From: an uncultured Acidobacteriota bacterium
Lineage (GTDB): Bacteria; Acidobacteriota; Vicinamibacteria; Vicinamibacterales; UBA2999
Length of the DNA stretch: 39,621 bases
Assembly (NCBI GenBank): GCA_902826515.1
Contig: CADEFD010000039.1
Location: 1 to 39,621, forward strand
Reading direction: 5' to 3'
Shown: piece after piece, positions 24,061-31,822 of the stretch
How the letters are laid out: every line of letters begins with the position of its first letter
Numbering within the stretch: the first letter of the stretch is position 1
The notes under the pieces: generated by a model
What the model was told of the DNA's origin: nothing
What the model saw: the letters and a program-made list of their open reading frames with translations, nothing else
Databases searched by the model: none
Translations under genes and position numbers: made by a program

Positions 24061-24492
24061 TCACCGCCGCTCGCGGACGTAGCCCTGCTCGAGCGTCATC
24101 TCCCAGTCCACGTCGGCCGCGTCGACCACGAAGTGTGACCAGCGAGGCTCGTCCGCGACGTTCACCGTGTCGGCGCCGACGCCGCGTGCCTCCACGAGCG
24201 TCTGGATGGGCCGCCCCGAGACCGCGCTGTGCAGCGTGACCGTGAACCGTCCGGCGCCGGGCGCGGTCTCGCGCGTCGTCTTCCAGCGCAGCCGCAGCGC
24301 GGTCAGCGACACCTCGAACGACTCGGTCTGCCGGCCCGATCGGCCCGACCACGACCCGATCTCGCGCCACTCGATGTCGGCCGCGGCCGGCGGCGGCGCG
24401 ACCGCGGCCGGTGCATCGCCGCCACACGCCGTGGACCACGCGATCGCGGCGACGAGGGCGCCCGTGGCGAGCGTGCGAGTCAGAGAAGGCAT
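24061..24492 (-). CDS. hypothetical lipoprotein
   Basis: 143 residues from the ATG at 24492; a TTG six codons upstream is in frame but has no support. The N-terminus LATGALVAAIAWSTACGGD looks like a lipoprotein signal, with the lipid-bearing Cys at about residue 23. An Ala/Pro linker leads to a beta-rich domain (IEWREIGSWSGRSGRQTESFEV, RFTVTLHSAVSGRPI). Its C-terminal half contains WSHFVVDAADVDWEMTLEQGYV. No family is recognised. It is divergent from the thioredoxin gene with about 107 nt between the two starts. Confidence 0.7.
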   Translation of the reverse strand: MPSLTRTLATGALVAAIAWSTACGGDAPAAVAPPPAAADIEWREIGSWSGRSGRQTESFEVSLTALRLRWKTTRETAPGAGRFTVTLHSAVSGRPIQTLVEARGVGADTVNVADEPRWSHFVVDAADVDWEMTLEQGYVRERR

Positions 24493-24541
24493 GCAGCCGT
24501 GGGTCCGCAAGGGGGCCGCACCATCATATGGGGGCGGCGCC

Positions 24542-24547
24542 TATACT
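24542..24547 (+). promoter_or_regulatory. candidate -10 box for the thioredoxin gene
   Basis: TATACT lies 52 nt upstream of the ATG at 24600 in an otherwise GC-rich divergent spacer. Only the -10 is recognisable. Confidence 0.35.
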
Positions 24548-24599
24548 GAACGTAGACGCCGCGGCCGGCGCCGTCGCTCCGGCCCCGCGGCCGACGCCC

Positions 24600-25121
24600 A
24601 TGTCAGACACCCCGGCACCCCCCGCTCCCGCGCCGCCTGCCGCACGACCGCGATGGCGCCTGTGGCTCGCGCGCTACGAGACGCCGCTCTGGATCGTCGC
24701 GATGCTCGTGCTCGTCTGGATGCGGTGGCCGGTCATCAAGGGTTATTACTACAAGGCCACCGACGCCGTGGCGCCGGCGACCACGATTCAGTGGCGCACG
24801 GATGTGGATGCGGCGCTCGCCGAGGCGGGCCGTGACGGCAAGCTGGTGGTGGTGGACTTCACCGCCGACTGGTGTCCGCCGTGTCTGGCGATGAAACACG
24901 ACGTGTGGCCCGACCCGCGCGTCGCGCGCGCCGTGGCCGACCGCTTCGTGCCCGTGCTCATCGACACCGATCGCGATGGGGCCACGACGGCGCGCTACGG
25001 CGTCGAGGGCATCCCCACGGTGCTCGTGCTCGCCGGCGACGGCCGCGTGGTGGACCGCGGCGCGCCGCTCACGGCCGGCGGCATGCTCGGGTTCCTCGAG
25101 CGATCGTCACCGGCGCGCTGA
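24600..25121 (+). CDS. membrane-anchored thioredoxin-fold protein (DsbD C-domain-like)
   Basis: 173 residues from the ATG at 24600. A Pro/Ala-rich cytoplasmic tip and one membrane helix (LWIVAMLVLVWMRWPVI, residues 30-46) lead to a thioredoxin domain. VVVDFTADWCPPCLAMKHDV carries the active CxxC (Cys92, Cys95), and GIPTVLVLAGDGRVV supplies the cis-Pro loop. The DWCPPC...MKHDVW pattern is that of the DsbD gamma domain/thioredoxin_7 group. It is expected to reduce disulfides or support cytochrome c maturation on the outer face. Its last 15 nt overlap the convergent TetR gene. Confidence 0.88.
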   Translation: MSDTPAPPAPAPPAARPRWRLWLARYETPLWIVAMLVLVWMRWPVIKGYYYKATDAVAPATTIQWRTDVDAALAEAGRDGKLVVVDFTADWCPPCLAMKHDVWPDPRVARAVADRFVPVLIDTDRDGATTARYGVEGIPTVLVLAGDGRVVDRGAPLTAGGMLGFLERSSPAR

Positions 25122-25727
25122 CGGCGGCGCCTGTGCCAGCGCGGCGAACGCCGCGTAGAACACCTCGTCGGGCACGAGGTCGGGCGTCAGCAGCCGCTGG
25201 AACACGAGGCCCTCGGTGAGCACGTGGATCACGCAGACGAGCTGCCCGGCGGGCATCGGCAGGTCGGCGTCGGTCGCGATCGAGCGCAGCCACTCGGCGC
25301 CCATCTCGTAACTCGCCGCCGTCACCTCCTGCACCTTCGCGCGCATCGCCTCGTGGCCGAGCGCGTACGCCATGCCCGTGAGGCGGCCGCCCGCCACCTG
25401 CCGCCGTGCCGGAATGGCGGCCAGCGTGGCCTCTGCCAGGGCGCGCATCTTCTCCGCGAAGGTGGCGTCGGGCCGGTAGCGCGGCACGATCGGCGGCCAG
25501 TAGGTGAGCCCGAGCGCCAGGAACAGGTCGTCGCGGTTCTTGAAGTTGCCGTAGATCGCGCCGCTCGTCATGCCGGCCCGTTCGGCGACATCCCGCAGCG
25601 TCGTGCCCTCGTAGCCCCGTTCACGCACGAGTTCACGGGCCGCCTCCAGCAGTGCGGCCCGCGTGCGCTGGCGTTTGTCGCCCTTGGGAGCCCTCCGGCC
25701 GGATGGGGTGGCGGCCTCTTCGTCCAT
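25107..25727 (-). CDS. TetR/AcrR family transcriptional regulator
   Basis: 206 residues. The N-terminal HTH is clear: RTRAALLEAARELVRERGYEGTTLRDVAERAGMTSGAIYGNFKNRDDLFLAL. The remaining residues form an all-helical ligand domain with TGMAYALGHEAMRAKVQEV. It is divergent from the serine hydrolase at 25778 across a 50-nt AT-rich spacer and likely represses that gene, and possibly the DoxX pair, as well as itself. The effector is unknown. A TAAAAT box lies 7 nt before its ATG and no Shine-Dalgarno is visible. The 3' end overlaps the thioredoxin gene by 15 nt. Confidence 0.93.
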   Translation of the reverse strand: MDEEAATPSGRRAPKGDKRQRTRAALLEAARELVRERGYEGTTLRDVAERAGMTSGAIYGNFKNRDDLFLALGLTYWPPIVPRYRPDATFAEKMRALAEATLAAIPARRQVAGGRLTGMAYALGHEAMRAKVQEVTAASYEMGAEWLRSIATDADLPMPAGQLVCVIHVLTEGLVFQRLLTPDLVPDEVFYAAFAALAQAPPSARR

Positions 25728-25732
25728 GGGAG

Positions 25733-25771
25733 TTATTTTATATTGATCTTATTTTATAGATCGCCAATATT
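25733..25771. promoter_or_regulatory. AT-rich divergent promoter with direct-repeat operator
   Basis: TTATTTTATA occurs at 25733-25742 and 25749-25758, 16 nt apart, with GATC after each copy's short tail. Rightward, TTGATC (25743-25748) and AATATT (25766-25771) are spaced 17 nt, and the ATG at 25778 follows 6 nt later. Leftward, TATAAA and TAAAAT boxes lie 7-9 nt from the TetR start. This AT-rich island stands out in the GC-rich window and is the natural TetR binding site. Confidence 0.6.
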
Positions 25772-25777
25772 TTGAGA

Positions 25778-27004
25778 ATGTCTGACACACCTGTTCTTCC
25801 CGCCGTGGTCGATGCCATTCAGCCGTTCATCGACCAGGGCCATCTGGCCGGCGCCGCCACGCTCGTCTGGCGCCGCGGACGTATCGTCCACGCGGCCAGC
25901 GCCGGCGTCCGCGACCTCGACGACGCCCGCCCCGTGCGGCGCGACACCCTCTTTCGCATCGCCTCGATGTCGAAGCCGGTCACCTCGGTGGCTGCGCTCA
26001 CCCTTCTCGAAGCGGGCCACTTCGCGCTCGACGACCCGATCACCCGCTGGGCGCCGGAGTTCGCGGCCATGCGGGTGATGCGGTCGCCCGCCGGCGCCCT
26101 CGACGACACGGAGCCGGCGGCCCGGCCGATCACGTTCGGCGACCTGCTCACGCACCGCGCCGGCCTGACCTACGGCGACTTCTGGCCCGGCGCCCTCGCC
26201 GACGCCTATGCCACGCGGCTCGGCGGCGACATCGACTCACCGCTCGCCCCCGACGCGTGGGTGGCGGCGCTCGCCTCGCTGCCGCTCATCGCCCAGCCGG
26301 GCGCTGCGTTCCACTACGGGCACGGCACCGATCTGCTCGGCGTGCTGCTCGCGCGCATGGAGGGCACGACACTCGGCGAGGTGCTCCAGGCGCGCGTGTT
26401 CGGTCCGCTCGGCATGCGCGACACCGGCTTCACCGTGCCGGCCAGCCAGCGCGATCGGCAGGCGGCGGGCTGCGGCTTCGACGACGCGGGGCGTCCGGCG
26501 ACGCGACGCGATGGCCCGGGCGGATCGTTCCTGCACGAGCGCCCCGCCGACTGGACCTTCGAATCAGGCGGCCAGGGTCTGTGGTCCACGGTGGACGACT
26601 ACCTCGCCTTCGCGCGCCTGTTCGTCGAGGGCGGCACCGTGGACGGCGTGCGCGTCCTCGCGGCCGACACCGTCGCGCTGATGGGCCGCGACCACCTGAG
26701 TGCCGGGCAGCGCCGCGCCGCGACGATGTTCGGCATGCCGCTCTTCGGCACCGGCCACGGCTTCGGCCTTGGCGTGGCGGTGGTCGTCGATGCGGCGAGC
26801 GCAGCCGCCACCCTCTGCCGCGGCCACGCCGGCACCGTGGGCTGGCCCGGCGGCTTCGGGGGCTGGTGGCAGGCCGACCCGGCGGACGGATCCGTCTGCG
26901 TGCTGCTCACGCACAGCATGGTGGACCTGGCGCAACTCGCGCAGGGCATCGGCCTTGGCGCCTACGCGGCCCGCGAGGCCTTCCACGGCGCCGCCACGGC
27001 GTGA
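25778..27004 (+). CDS. serine hydrolase, class C beta-lactamase/EstB-like
   Basis: 408 residues from the ATG at 25778. No signal peptide is visible, so it is probably cytoplasmic, unlike the related enzyme at 13948. The catalytic SxxK is SMSK (Ser63, Lys66) in FRIASMSKPVTS. The Tyr motif is Y180-G-H182 and the WPGG-type third motif is GWPGGFGGWWQADP. GDLLTHRAGLTYG and VFGPLGMRDTGF are standard family blocks. Ester or amide hydrolysis is expected, substrate unknown. Its promoter is shared with the divergent TetR gene, so it is probably TetR-controlled. It may be co-transcribed with the DoxX-like pair, which starts 57 nt after its stop. Confidence 0.9.
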   Translation: MSDTPVLPAVVDAIQPFIDQGHLAGAATLVWRRGRIVHAASAGVRDLDDARPVRRDTLFRIASMSKPVTSVAALTLLEAGHFALDDPITRWAPEFAAMRVMRSPAGALDDTEPAARPITFGDLLTHRAGLTYGDFWPGALADAYATRLGGDIDSPLAPDAWVAALASLPLIAQPGAAFHYGHGTDLLGVLLARMEGTTLGEVLQARVFGPLGMRDTGFTVPASQRDRQAAGCGFDDAGRPATRRDGPGGSFLHERPADWTFESGGQGLWSTVDDYLAFARLFVEGGTVDGVRVLAADTVALMGRDHLSAGQRRAATMFGMPLFGTGHGFGLGVAVVVDAASAAATLCRGHAGTVGWPGGFGGWWQADPADGSVCVLLTHSMVDLAQLAQGIGLGAYAAREAFHGAATA

Positions 27005-27061
27005 GCCGGGCGGCCCCTGCCACCGATCCCCCCGCCCGGGAGTCAAAGGAACGTGACTCCC

Positions 27062-27412
27062 ATGCAGGACTACGCGGCCGCCGCCCAGATCGTCATCGCG
27101 CTGTCGATCGGCATCGTCTGGATCTTCCGCTTCGACAACATCGTGAAGGAATTCCGCCAGTTCGGGCTCCCCGATCTGGTGCGCACGATGGTCGGCGCGA
27201 CCAAGATCGCGCTGGCGACGCTGCTCGTGGCCGGCGTCTGGTACCCCGTGCCGGTCGCGGCGCCCGCCGTCGTGATGGCCGTGCTGATGATTGGCGCGCA
27301 GGGGGCGCACCTGAGTGTCGCAAACCCCTGGCACAAGTTCCTGCCCTCGCTGGCGCTGCTCGTGCTGTCGGTCTTCGTCGCCAGCGTGCACACCGGACTC
27401 CTCGGTCAGTGA
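27062..27412 (+). CDS. DoxX-like membrane protein
   Basis: 116 residues, four membrane helices. AAGGA lies 11 nt upstream of this ATG; an in-frame GTG at 27053 is too close to it. The block FRQFGLPDLVRTMVGATKIALATLLVAG and the ending KFLPSLALLVLSVFV match DoxX-like small membrane proteins. These are associated loosely with redox or thiosulfate functions, with no assigned reaction. Its stop overlaps the next start by 4 nt (GTGA), so it is tightly coupled to a second protein of the same kind. Confidence 0.78.
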   Translation: MQDYAAAAQIVIALSIGIVWIFRFDNIVKEFRQFGLPDLVRTMVGATKIALATLLVAGVWYPVPVAAPAVVMAVLMIGAQGAHLSVANPWHKFLPSLALLVLSVFVASVHTGLLGQ

Positions 27413-27753
27413 CCGCGGCCAGCGTGCTGGCCGCCGGCTCGGGTGTGGCGTTCGTGGCCTACGGCGTGTTGTGCCTGACGTCGGCGTCGATGGCGGCCGA
27501 GTTCGCGCGCTTCGGCCTCGAACGTGTCCGCGTGCTCACCGGCGTCCTCGAAGTGCTGGCGGGTGTGGGCCTGCTCGTCGGGCTCAGGTGGCCGCCGGCG
27601 TTGTGGGTGTCGGCGGGCGGCGTCGCCCTGCTGATGCTGGGCGTCGTCGTGATGCGCGTGAGCCTCGGCGACCGGCTCGCCGAGACTGCACCCGCCCTGA
27701 TCCTGCTCGTGGTCAACGGCTACGTGTTGTGGCGGTCGCTCGCCGCTTCCTGA
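27409..27753 (+). CDS. second small DoxX-like membrane protein
   Basis: 114 residues from a GTG that overlaps the previous stop (GTGA). Four membrane helices are visible. The block EFARFGLERVRVLTGVLEVLAGVGLLVG mirrors EFRQFGLPDLVRTMVGATKIALATLLVAG in the preceding protein, so the pair look like diverged duplicates. A heterodimer is a reasonable inference. A short GGCCG-gtc-CGGCC hairpin (27779-27791) follows and may end the transcript. Confidence 0.75.
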   Translation: MTAASVLAAGSGVAFVAYGVLCLTSASMAAEFARFGLERVRVLTGVLEVLAGVGLLVGLRWPPALWVSAGGVALLMLGVVVMRVSLGDRLAETAPALILLVVNGYVLWRSLAAS

Positions 27754-27778
27754 CGTCACGCTCCCGAATTGTGTGCAG

Positions 27779-27793
27779 GGCCGGTCCGGCCTT
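27779..27793 (+). terminator. short hairpin after the DoxX pair
   Basis: GGCCG and CGGCC pair around a 3-nt loop and are followed by TT, 26 nt after the stop. It is weak. Confidence 0.25.
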
Positions 27794-27826
27794 CGACTAC
27801 CATCCCGCCGTATTGGGGGGTGACGC

Positions 27827-28291
27827 ATGACGACGTCCATTCGTGCCGTGACTGGCATTCTGGTTGGTGCCGCGCTTCTGCTCGCGGCGTCGACGGCAAG
27901 CGCGCAGCAGGGGCCCGGGCCGCGGCGGCCACAACAGGTGCCGGCCACCGGAATCGACACGCCGCTCACGCCGGCGGATCTGCCCGGCATCCGGAATCTC
28001 GACGCCTTCACCAATCGTTCGATCGAGGGCCTCACGTTCGAGCACCGCAGCGACGGCACCATCGGCCTCGACCTCCAGGGACGGTTCCAGAACGTGATGC
28101 TGGCCAACCGGCGGCCCGACGGCGGCGTCGATCTCACCTGCGTCAGCGAGTCTCACGATCACACGGCGGTCACGCTGCCGCAGTGGACGCCCGGCCGCAC
28201 CCCCGGCATGCAGCGGCTGCGCGTGCCGTCGCATCTCGCGGCGCCGATCGTCGTGGCGCCGAAGTCCGCGCCCGCGCCGGAGGTGAAGTAG
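27827..28291 (+). CDS. small secreted protein, post-PEP-CTERM-1-like
   Basis: 154 residues. A G6 run lies 6 nt upstream of the ATG. A signal peptide (GILVGAALLLAASTASAQQ) and a Pro-rich linker lead to a short domain, DGTIGLDLQGRFQNVMLA followed by NRRPDGGVDLTCV. This resembles the 'post-PEP-CTERM-1' domain of small secreted proteins. The assignment is from pattern memory and moderate only. A single Cys (TCVSE) follows. The 3' end carries the GGAGGTG that serves the next gene, whose start is 2 nt after this stop, so the two are translationally coupled. Confidence 0.75.
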   Translation: MTTSIRAVTGILVGAALLLAASTASAQQGPGPRRPQQVPATGIDTPLTPADLPGIRNLDAFTNRSIEGLTFEHRSDGTIGLDLQGRFQNVMLANRRPDGGVDLTCVSESHDHTAVTLPQWTPGRTPGMQRLRVPSHLAAPIVVAPKSAPAPEVK

Positions 28292-28293
28292 TC

Positions 28294-29937
28294 ATGGCGC
28301 GTCAACGTGTGCTCGCAGCCGCGCTCGTGTGCCTGCTAATGCCTCGCATCGCGCAGGCCGGCAGTATCCTCGTCGACTTCTTCGCCGCGCCCGGAACGGG
28401 ATTTGCCGATCCCACGCCGGCGGCGCCGGTGGGCGGCAACCCCGGCGTGACGGTGGGAGAGCAGCGCATCTACGTCTTCCTGCAGGCAGCGGCCATCTGG
28501 ACGCAGGTGCTCAAGCCCACGCAGGACATCTACGTGGCGGCGCAGTTCACCTCGCTCGGGCCGAACGTGCTCGGCTCGGCGGGGCCGCGATTCATCTGGT
28601 CGAACTTCCCCGGCGCGGAACTGCCGAACACGTGGTACTTCGATTCGCTGGCCGACAAACTGACCGGCGGCGATCTCAGTCCCACCACCTACGACATCCA
28701 GGCGAACTTCTCGAGCGACTTCGCCTTCTATCTCGGCTTCGACAACAACGATCCGCCAGGCACCTCCGACCTGCTGGCCGTTGTCCTCCACGAACTCGGC
28801 CACGGCCTGAACTTCGCCAACGCCGTGACCGAAACCACCGGCGCGATGCCGCTGCCCGCGGGCGCCACCGAACCCTTCGGCGACATCTACTCGCAGTACA
28901 CGATGGACGTGACCACGGGCAAGACGTGGAACACGATGACCGACGCTGAACGCGCGGCGTCGGCCATCAACGTGCGGCGGGTGTCGTGGAGCGGGCTGCA
29001 CGTCAAGCTGGCGCAGAACAAGGTGCTCGAACGCGGCGAACCCGCGCTGCGACTCACCGCCGGCGCCACGACGGTCACGACGATGCTGGGCACGGCCTCC
29101 TTCGGGCCGTCGCTGACCGCCACCGGCACGACCGGTGACGTGGTGGCGGCGCTCGACGCCGCCGACGCCGCCGGACCGAGCGCCACCGACGGCTGCAGCC
29201 AGATCCTGAACGACGTGCGCGGACGCATCGCGCTGCTCGATCGCGGCACCTGCGGCTTCGTCGTGAAGGTGACCAACGCGCAGGCCGCCGGCGCGCGGGC
29301 CGTGCTCGTCGGCGACAACGTGGTCGCGCTTCCGCCGCCAGGCCTCGGCGGTTCCGACCCGGCCATCACGATTCCCTCTGGCCGCATCAGCCTCGCCGAC
29401 GCGACGGCGATTCGTGCGCGGCTCACCGCCGGAGAAGCGGTGCGCGCCCGCCTGCTGCTCGACACGTCGGTCGTCGCCGGCACGGACCGCGTGCGGCGGC
29501 AGGTGATGCTGGCGGCGCTCAATCCGGTGTCGCCGGGCTCGTCGATCTCGCACTTCGAATCGGTGGCTTCGCCGAACCTGCTGATGGAGCCGTCGATCAA
29601 TCCCGATCTCACGTCGTCGGTGACGCCGCCGTTCGACCTCACGCTGCCGCTGCTGACGGACCTCGGGTGGTTCACCGATCGCGACGGCGTGCACGACGGC
29701 GTGGACGCCTGTCTGCAGTCGAACACCGCGCCGACCGTGGTGCTGAACAGCTGCGATTCGTTCGTGCCGAACGAGGTCTATCCGAGCGGGTGCACCACCT
29801 CGGACGTGCTGAACGCGTGCAGGAACGTGCCCGGTCGCCTCTACCCCGCCTGCATCGCGCTCACGACGACGGTGCTGCGCTTCGCGGGTGAACTCACCGG
29901 CGCGCAGCAGGGCGCCATCGTGAGCTGCTCGCGCTGA
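28294..29937 (+). CDS. secreted PA-domain protein with HExxH metalloprotease-like core
   Basis: 547 residues from the ATG at 28294, with GGAGGTG 8 nt upstream inside the previous gene. A signal peptide (VLAAALVCLLMPRIAQAG) is followed by an N-terminal domain and the zinc motif HELGHGLNF (His166, Glu167, His170). The third His of HExxHxxGxxH is absent (Asn at +10). A protease-associated (PA) domain (about 255-390; GRIALLDRGTCGFVVKVTNAQAAGARAVLV) is inserted before SSISHFESVASPNLLMEPSIN, which reads like a metzincin Met-turn. A thrombospondin-type-3-like DRDGVHDGVDACL follows, with a Cys-containing tail. An exported zinc peptidase is likely. Either the third ligand differs or activity is reduced. 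Confidence 0.85.
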   Translation: MARQRVLAAALVCLLMPRIAQAGSILVDFFAAPGTGFADPTPAAPVGGNPGVTVGEQRIYVFLQAAAIWTQVLKPTQDIYVAAQFTSLGPNVLGSAGPRFIWSNFPGAELPNTWYFDSLADKLTGGDLSPTTYDIQANFSSDFAFYLGFDNNDPPGTSDLLAVVLHELGHGLNFANAVTETTGAMPLPAGATEPFGDIYSQYTMDVTTGKTWNTMTDAERAASAINVRRVSWSGLHVKLAQNKVLERGEPALRLTAGATTVTTMLGTASFGPSLTATGTTGDVVAALDAADAAGPSATDGCSQILNDVRGRIALLDRGTCGFVVKVTNAQAAGARAVLVGDNVVALPPPGLGGSDPAITIPSGRISLADATAIRARLTAGEAVRARLLLDTSVVAGTDRVRRQVMLAALNPVSPGSSISHFESVASPNLLMEPSINPDLTSSVTPPFDLTLPLLTDLGWFTDRDGVHDGVDACLQSNTAPTVVLNSCDSFVPNEVYPSGCTTSDVLNACRNVPGRLYPACIALTTTVLRFAGELTGAQQGAIVSCSR

Positions 29938-29970
29938 CCACCGGTCAGCGAGCGCGCAGGTAATCGCGCG

Positions 29971-30005
29971 AAGGGCCGAGTCTCCGCCTGGGAGGCTCGG
30001 CCCTT
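29971..30005 (+). terminator. strong intrinsic-type terminator
   Basis: AAGGGCCGAGTCTCC (29971-29985) pairs with GGAGGCTCGGCCCTT (29991-30005) through 15 positions with a single G-T pair and a 5-nt loop. It starts 33 nt after the stop of the PA-domain gene. The 252-nt gap to the next gene otherwise holds only a possible TAGACT (30116-30121) -10 box. Confidence 0.8.
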
Positions 30006-30189
30006 CGTCGTTCGGGCCGCGCGGCGCGCGTCATCGGCTGGAATCGCCGCGCCATGGCCACGCCGCCCCGCGCCCTTGCCCGTGCCGCGGCTGGCCGTGA
30101 CGGCGGGGCGCCAGCTAGACTTTGGTCTTCGCCGCCGCCACAATGGCCCCGCGCCGCCACTGCGTCCGGCATTCCCCGCGAGTTCCCAC

Positions 30190-30648
30190 ATGACCTCGAC
30201 CGTTCGCACGACCCTTGTCGCCGTCGCCGCTCTCGCCCTTGGCCCGCGCGAAGCGATGGCCGACGACCACCGGCTCATCAAGCTCACGAGCGTCTGCACG
30301 GCCGTCAACAGTTTCGTGGACCTGCCGCCGCTCGGGCCGAGCACCGGCGACATCTACGTGTGGGTCGACGACCTGCTGGCCGCCGACGGCACCACGAAGG
30401 TCGGTGACGCCTCGGGCCGCTGCAACCTCATCGATGCAACCGTCGGCTCGTTCGGCTGCACCACGGTGAGCCGGTTCCGCAACGGCACCATCACCACCGA
30501 AGGCCTCCTCTTCAACGTGCCCGGGATCGTCAGCGTGGGCGCAGTCACGGGCGGCACCGGGGCCTTCCGCGGCGTCGAAGGCGAGGCCACCGTCGACATC
30601 GGCTCGCCCTGCGGTCCGCACAACGTCACGTTCAAACTGAGAAAGTAG
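30190..30648 (+). CDS. small secreted protein, allene-oxide-cyclase/dirigent-like barrel candidate
   Basis: 152 residues from the ATG at 30190. A signal peptide ends near AMA-DDH (about residue 24). Cys-containing segments include SVCTAVNSFVDL, GRCNLIDA and FGCTTVSRF. The C-terminal VTGGTGAFRGVEGEATV is the GGTGxFxGxxGE turn seen in allene oxide cyclase and dirigent-like beta-barrels. In bacteria such proteins are uncharacterised small secreted barrels. Four to five Cys suggest disulfides. It converges on the membrane-protein pair, with only 4 nt between the stops. Confidence 0.75.
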   Translation: MTSTVRTTLVAVAALALGPREAMADDHRLIKLTSVCTAVNSFVDLPPLGPSTGDIYVWVDDLLAADGTTKVGDASGRCNLIDATVGSFGCTTVSRFRNGTITTEGLLFNVPGIVSVGAVTGGTGAFRGVEGEATVDIGSPCGPHNVTFKLRK

Positions 30649-30652
30649 CGGC

Positions 30653-31822
30653 TCAGAACTCGGTGCCCGCGCCGGCCCCGCCCGACCGGCCGCCGGAGAA
30701 CGCCGGATCCTCGGGCGCCGTCACCTGTCGCGCCTGGGCGGGCTGCACCGCCACCGAGGCGAGGCTCGCAAGCTGGATCGTGGCGCTTTCGCGCTGCACG
30801 AGCTGGCGCGCGGTGAAGCCACCGCGCTCGCCGTCCGCACCGCTCGACAGCCATCGACGCAGCACGAGCGCGGCGCCCACGAGCACGACCCCGAGCAGCA
30901 TCGGATCCCACGGCTGACGCGGCCACCCGAGATATGTCTTGTTCGTGAGCAGCGACGCCAACCCTGCCACCAGGGCCACGCGCAGCAGCAGCGGATCGCG
31001 GTCCATCAGGGCCGCGCGTCCGATGCCGAAGGGCAGCAGCCACGTGACCACCCAGCTGGTCCAGCGGTACCAGGCGTCCACGGTGTGTCCGAACGGCTCG
31101 ATCAGGATCACGCTGTTCAGCGCGAGGTAGGCGCCAGCCGCGGCCGCCGCCCGCACCGTCTCCGCGTCAGACCGCGTTACGTCGTTATCCGCCAGCCGCC
31201 GCGCTCCGCTCGCGTACACGTACGCCCCGGCGCAGACGAGCGCGGCGAAGATGCGCTTGAACTCGACATCCACCGAACCCGACGCCATCGGCAGAAGCGC
31301 CGTCGCGTACACCGCGCCCACGGCGGCGTACTGGAAGCCGAAGCGCCGGTACGCCGCCGCGCTCCCGGCCGCCACCGCGGTCATCGCGAAGAACCAGGCA
31401 TCGCCGCCGGAGTTGGTCTTGAAGGTCTCGGCCGCCAGCAGGCCGGCGCTGAACCCCCAGAGCCCCACCGCGCCGAGGGCCAGCGCCTCCTCCACGCCGT
31501 AGCGGTACAGCCTGAAGCGGCGCACGAACGCCGTGGCCGCGCCGAAGGCGGCGGCACCGAGCACCGCCGCCGTGATCGACACCGCCACTTCGGATCGCAT
31601 GTCGGTCACGAGGAAGACCAGGCCCACGGCGGCCGCACCTGCAATCGCCGTGAACGCCGCCAGCCCGAGGCGCAGCATGATGCCGGCGCGGCGCAGGTCG
31701 GTCGCGACGTCGCCCCGCAGATCCGCCTCTTCCTCGGGCGTGAGCAGTCCGGCGCTGCGCCAGTCGTGCAGGTCGCGCCCGAGTGCGAGGCGCACTTCGT
31801 CCTCGACGGCGTAGTGCCTCAT
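30653..31822 (-). CDS. multi-pass membrane protein, unknown function
   Basis: 389 residues from the ATG at 31822, which overlaps the upstream stop as ATGA. An N-terminal soluble helix pair (DWRSAGLLTPEEEADLRGDVATDLRRAG) precedes about ten membrane segments and a soluble C-terminal tail with a Gly/Ala-rich end (SGGRSGGAGAGTEF). The short helical lead followed by many helices resembles the DUF2157 group, as in its partner. The function is unknown. Coupling to the neighbouring gene suggests a two-protein membrane complex. Confidence 0.7.
   Translation of the reverse strand: MRHYAVEDEVRLALGRDLHDWRSAGLLTPEEEADLRGDVATDLRRAGIMLRLGLAAFTAIAGAAAVGLVFLVTDMRSEVAVSITAAVLGAAAFGAATAFVRRFRLYRYGVEEALALGAVGLWGFSAGLLAAETFKTNSGGDAWFFAMTAVAAGSAAAYRRFGFQYAAVGAVYATALLPMASGSVDVEFKRIFAALVCAGAYVYASGARRLADNDVTRSDAETVRAAAAAGAYLALNSVILIEPFGHTVDAWYRWTSWVVTWLLPFGIGRAALMDRDPLLLRVALVAGLASLLTNKTYLGWPRQPWDPMLLGVVLVGAALVLRRWLSSGADGERGGFTARQLVQRESATIQLASLASVAVQPAQARQVTAPEDPAFSGGRSGGAGAGTEF

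Noticed and set aside
28294..29937. PEP-CTERM sorting signal on the PA-domain protein
   Set aside because: The C-terminus ends in a Cys-containing, non-hydrophobic tail, with no VPEP plus membrane helix plus Arg cluster.
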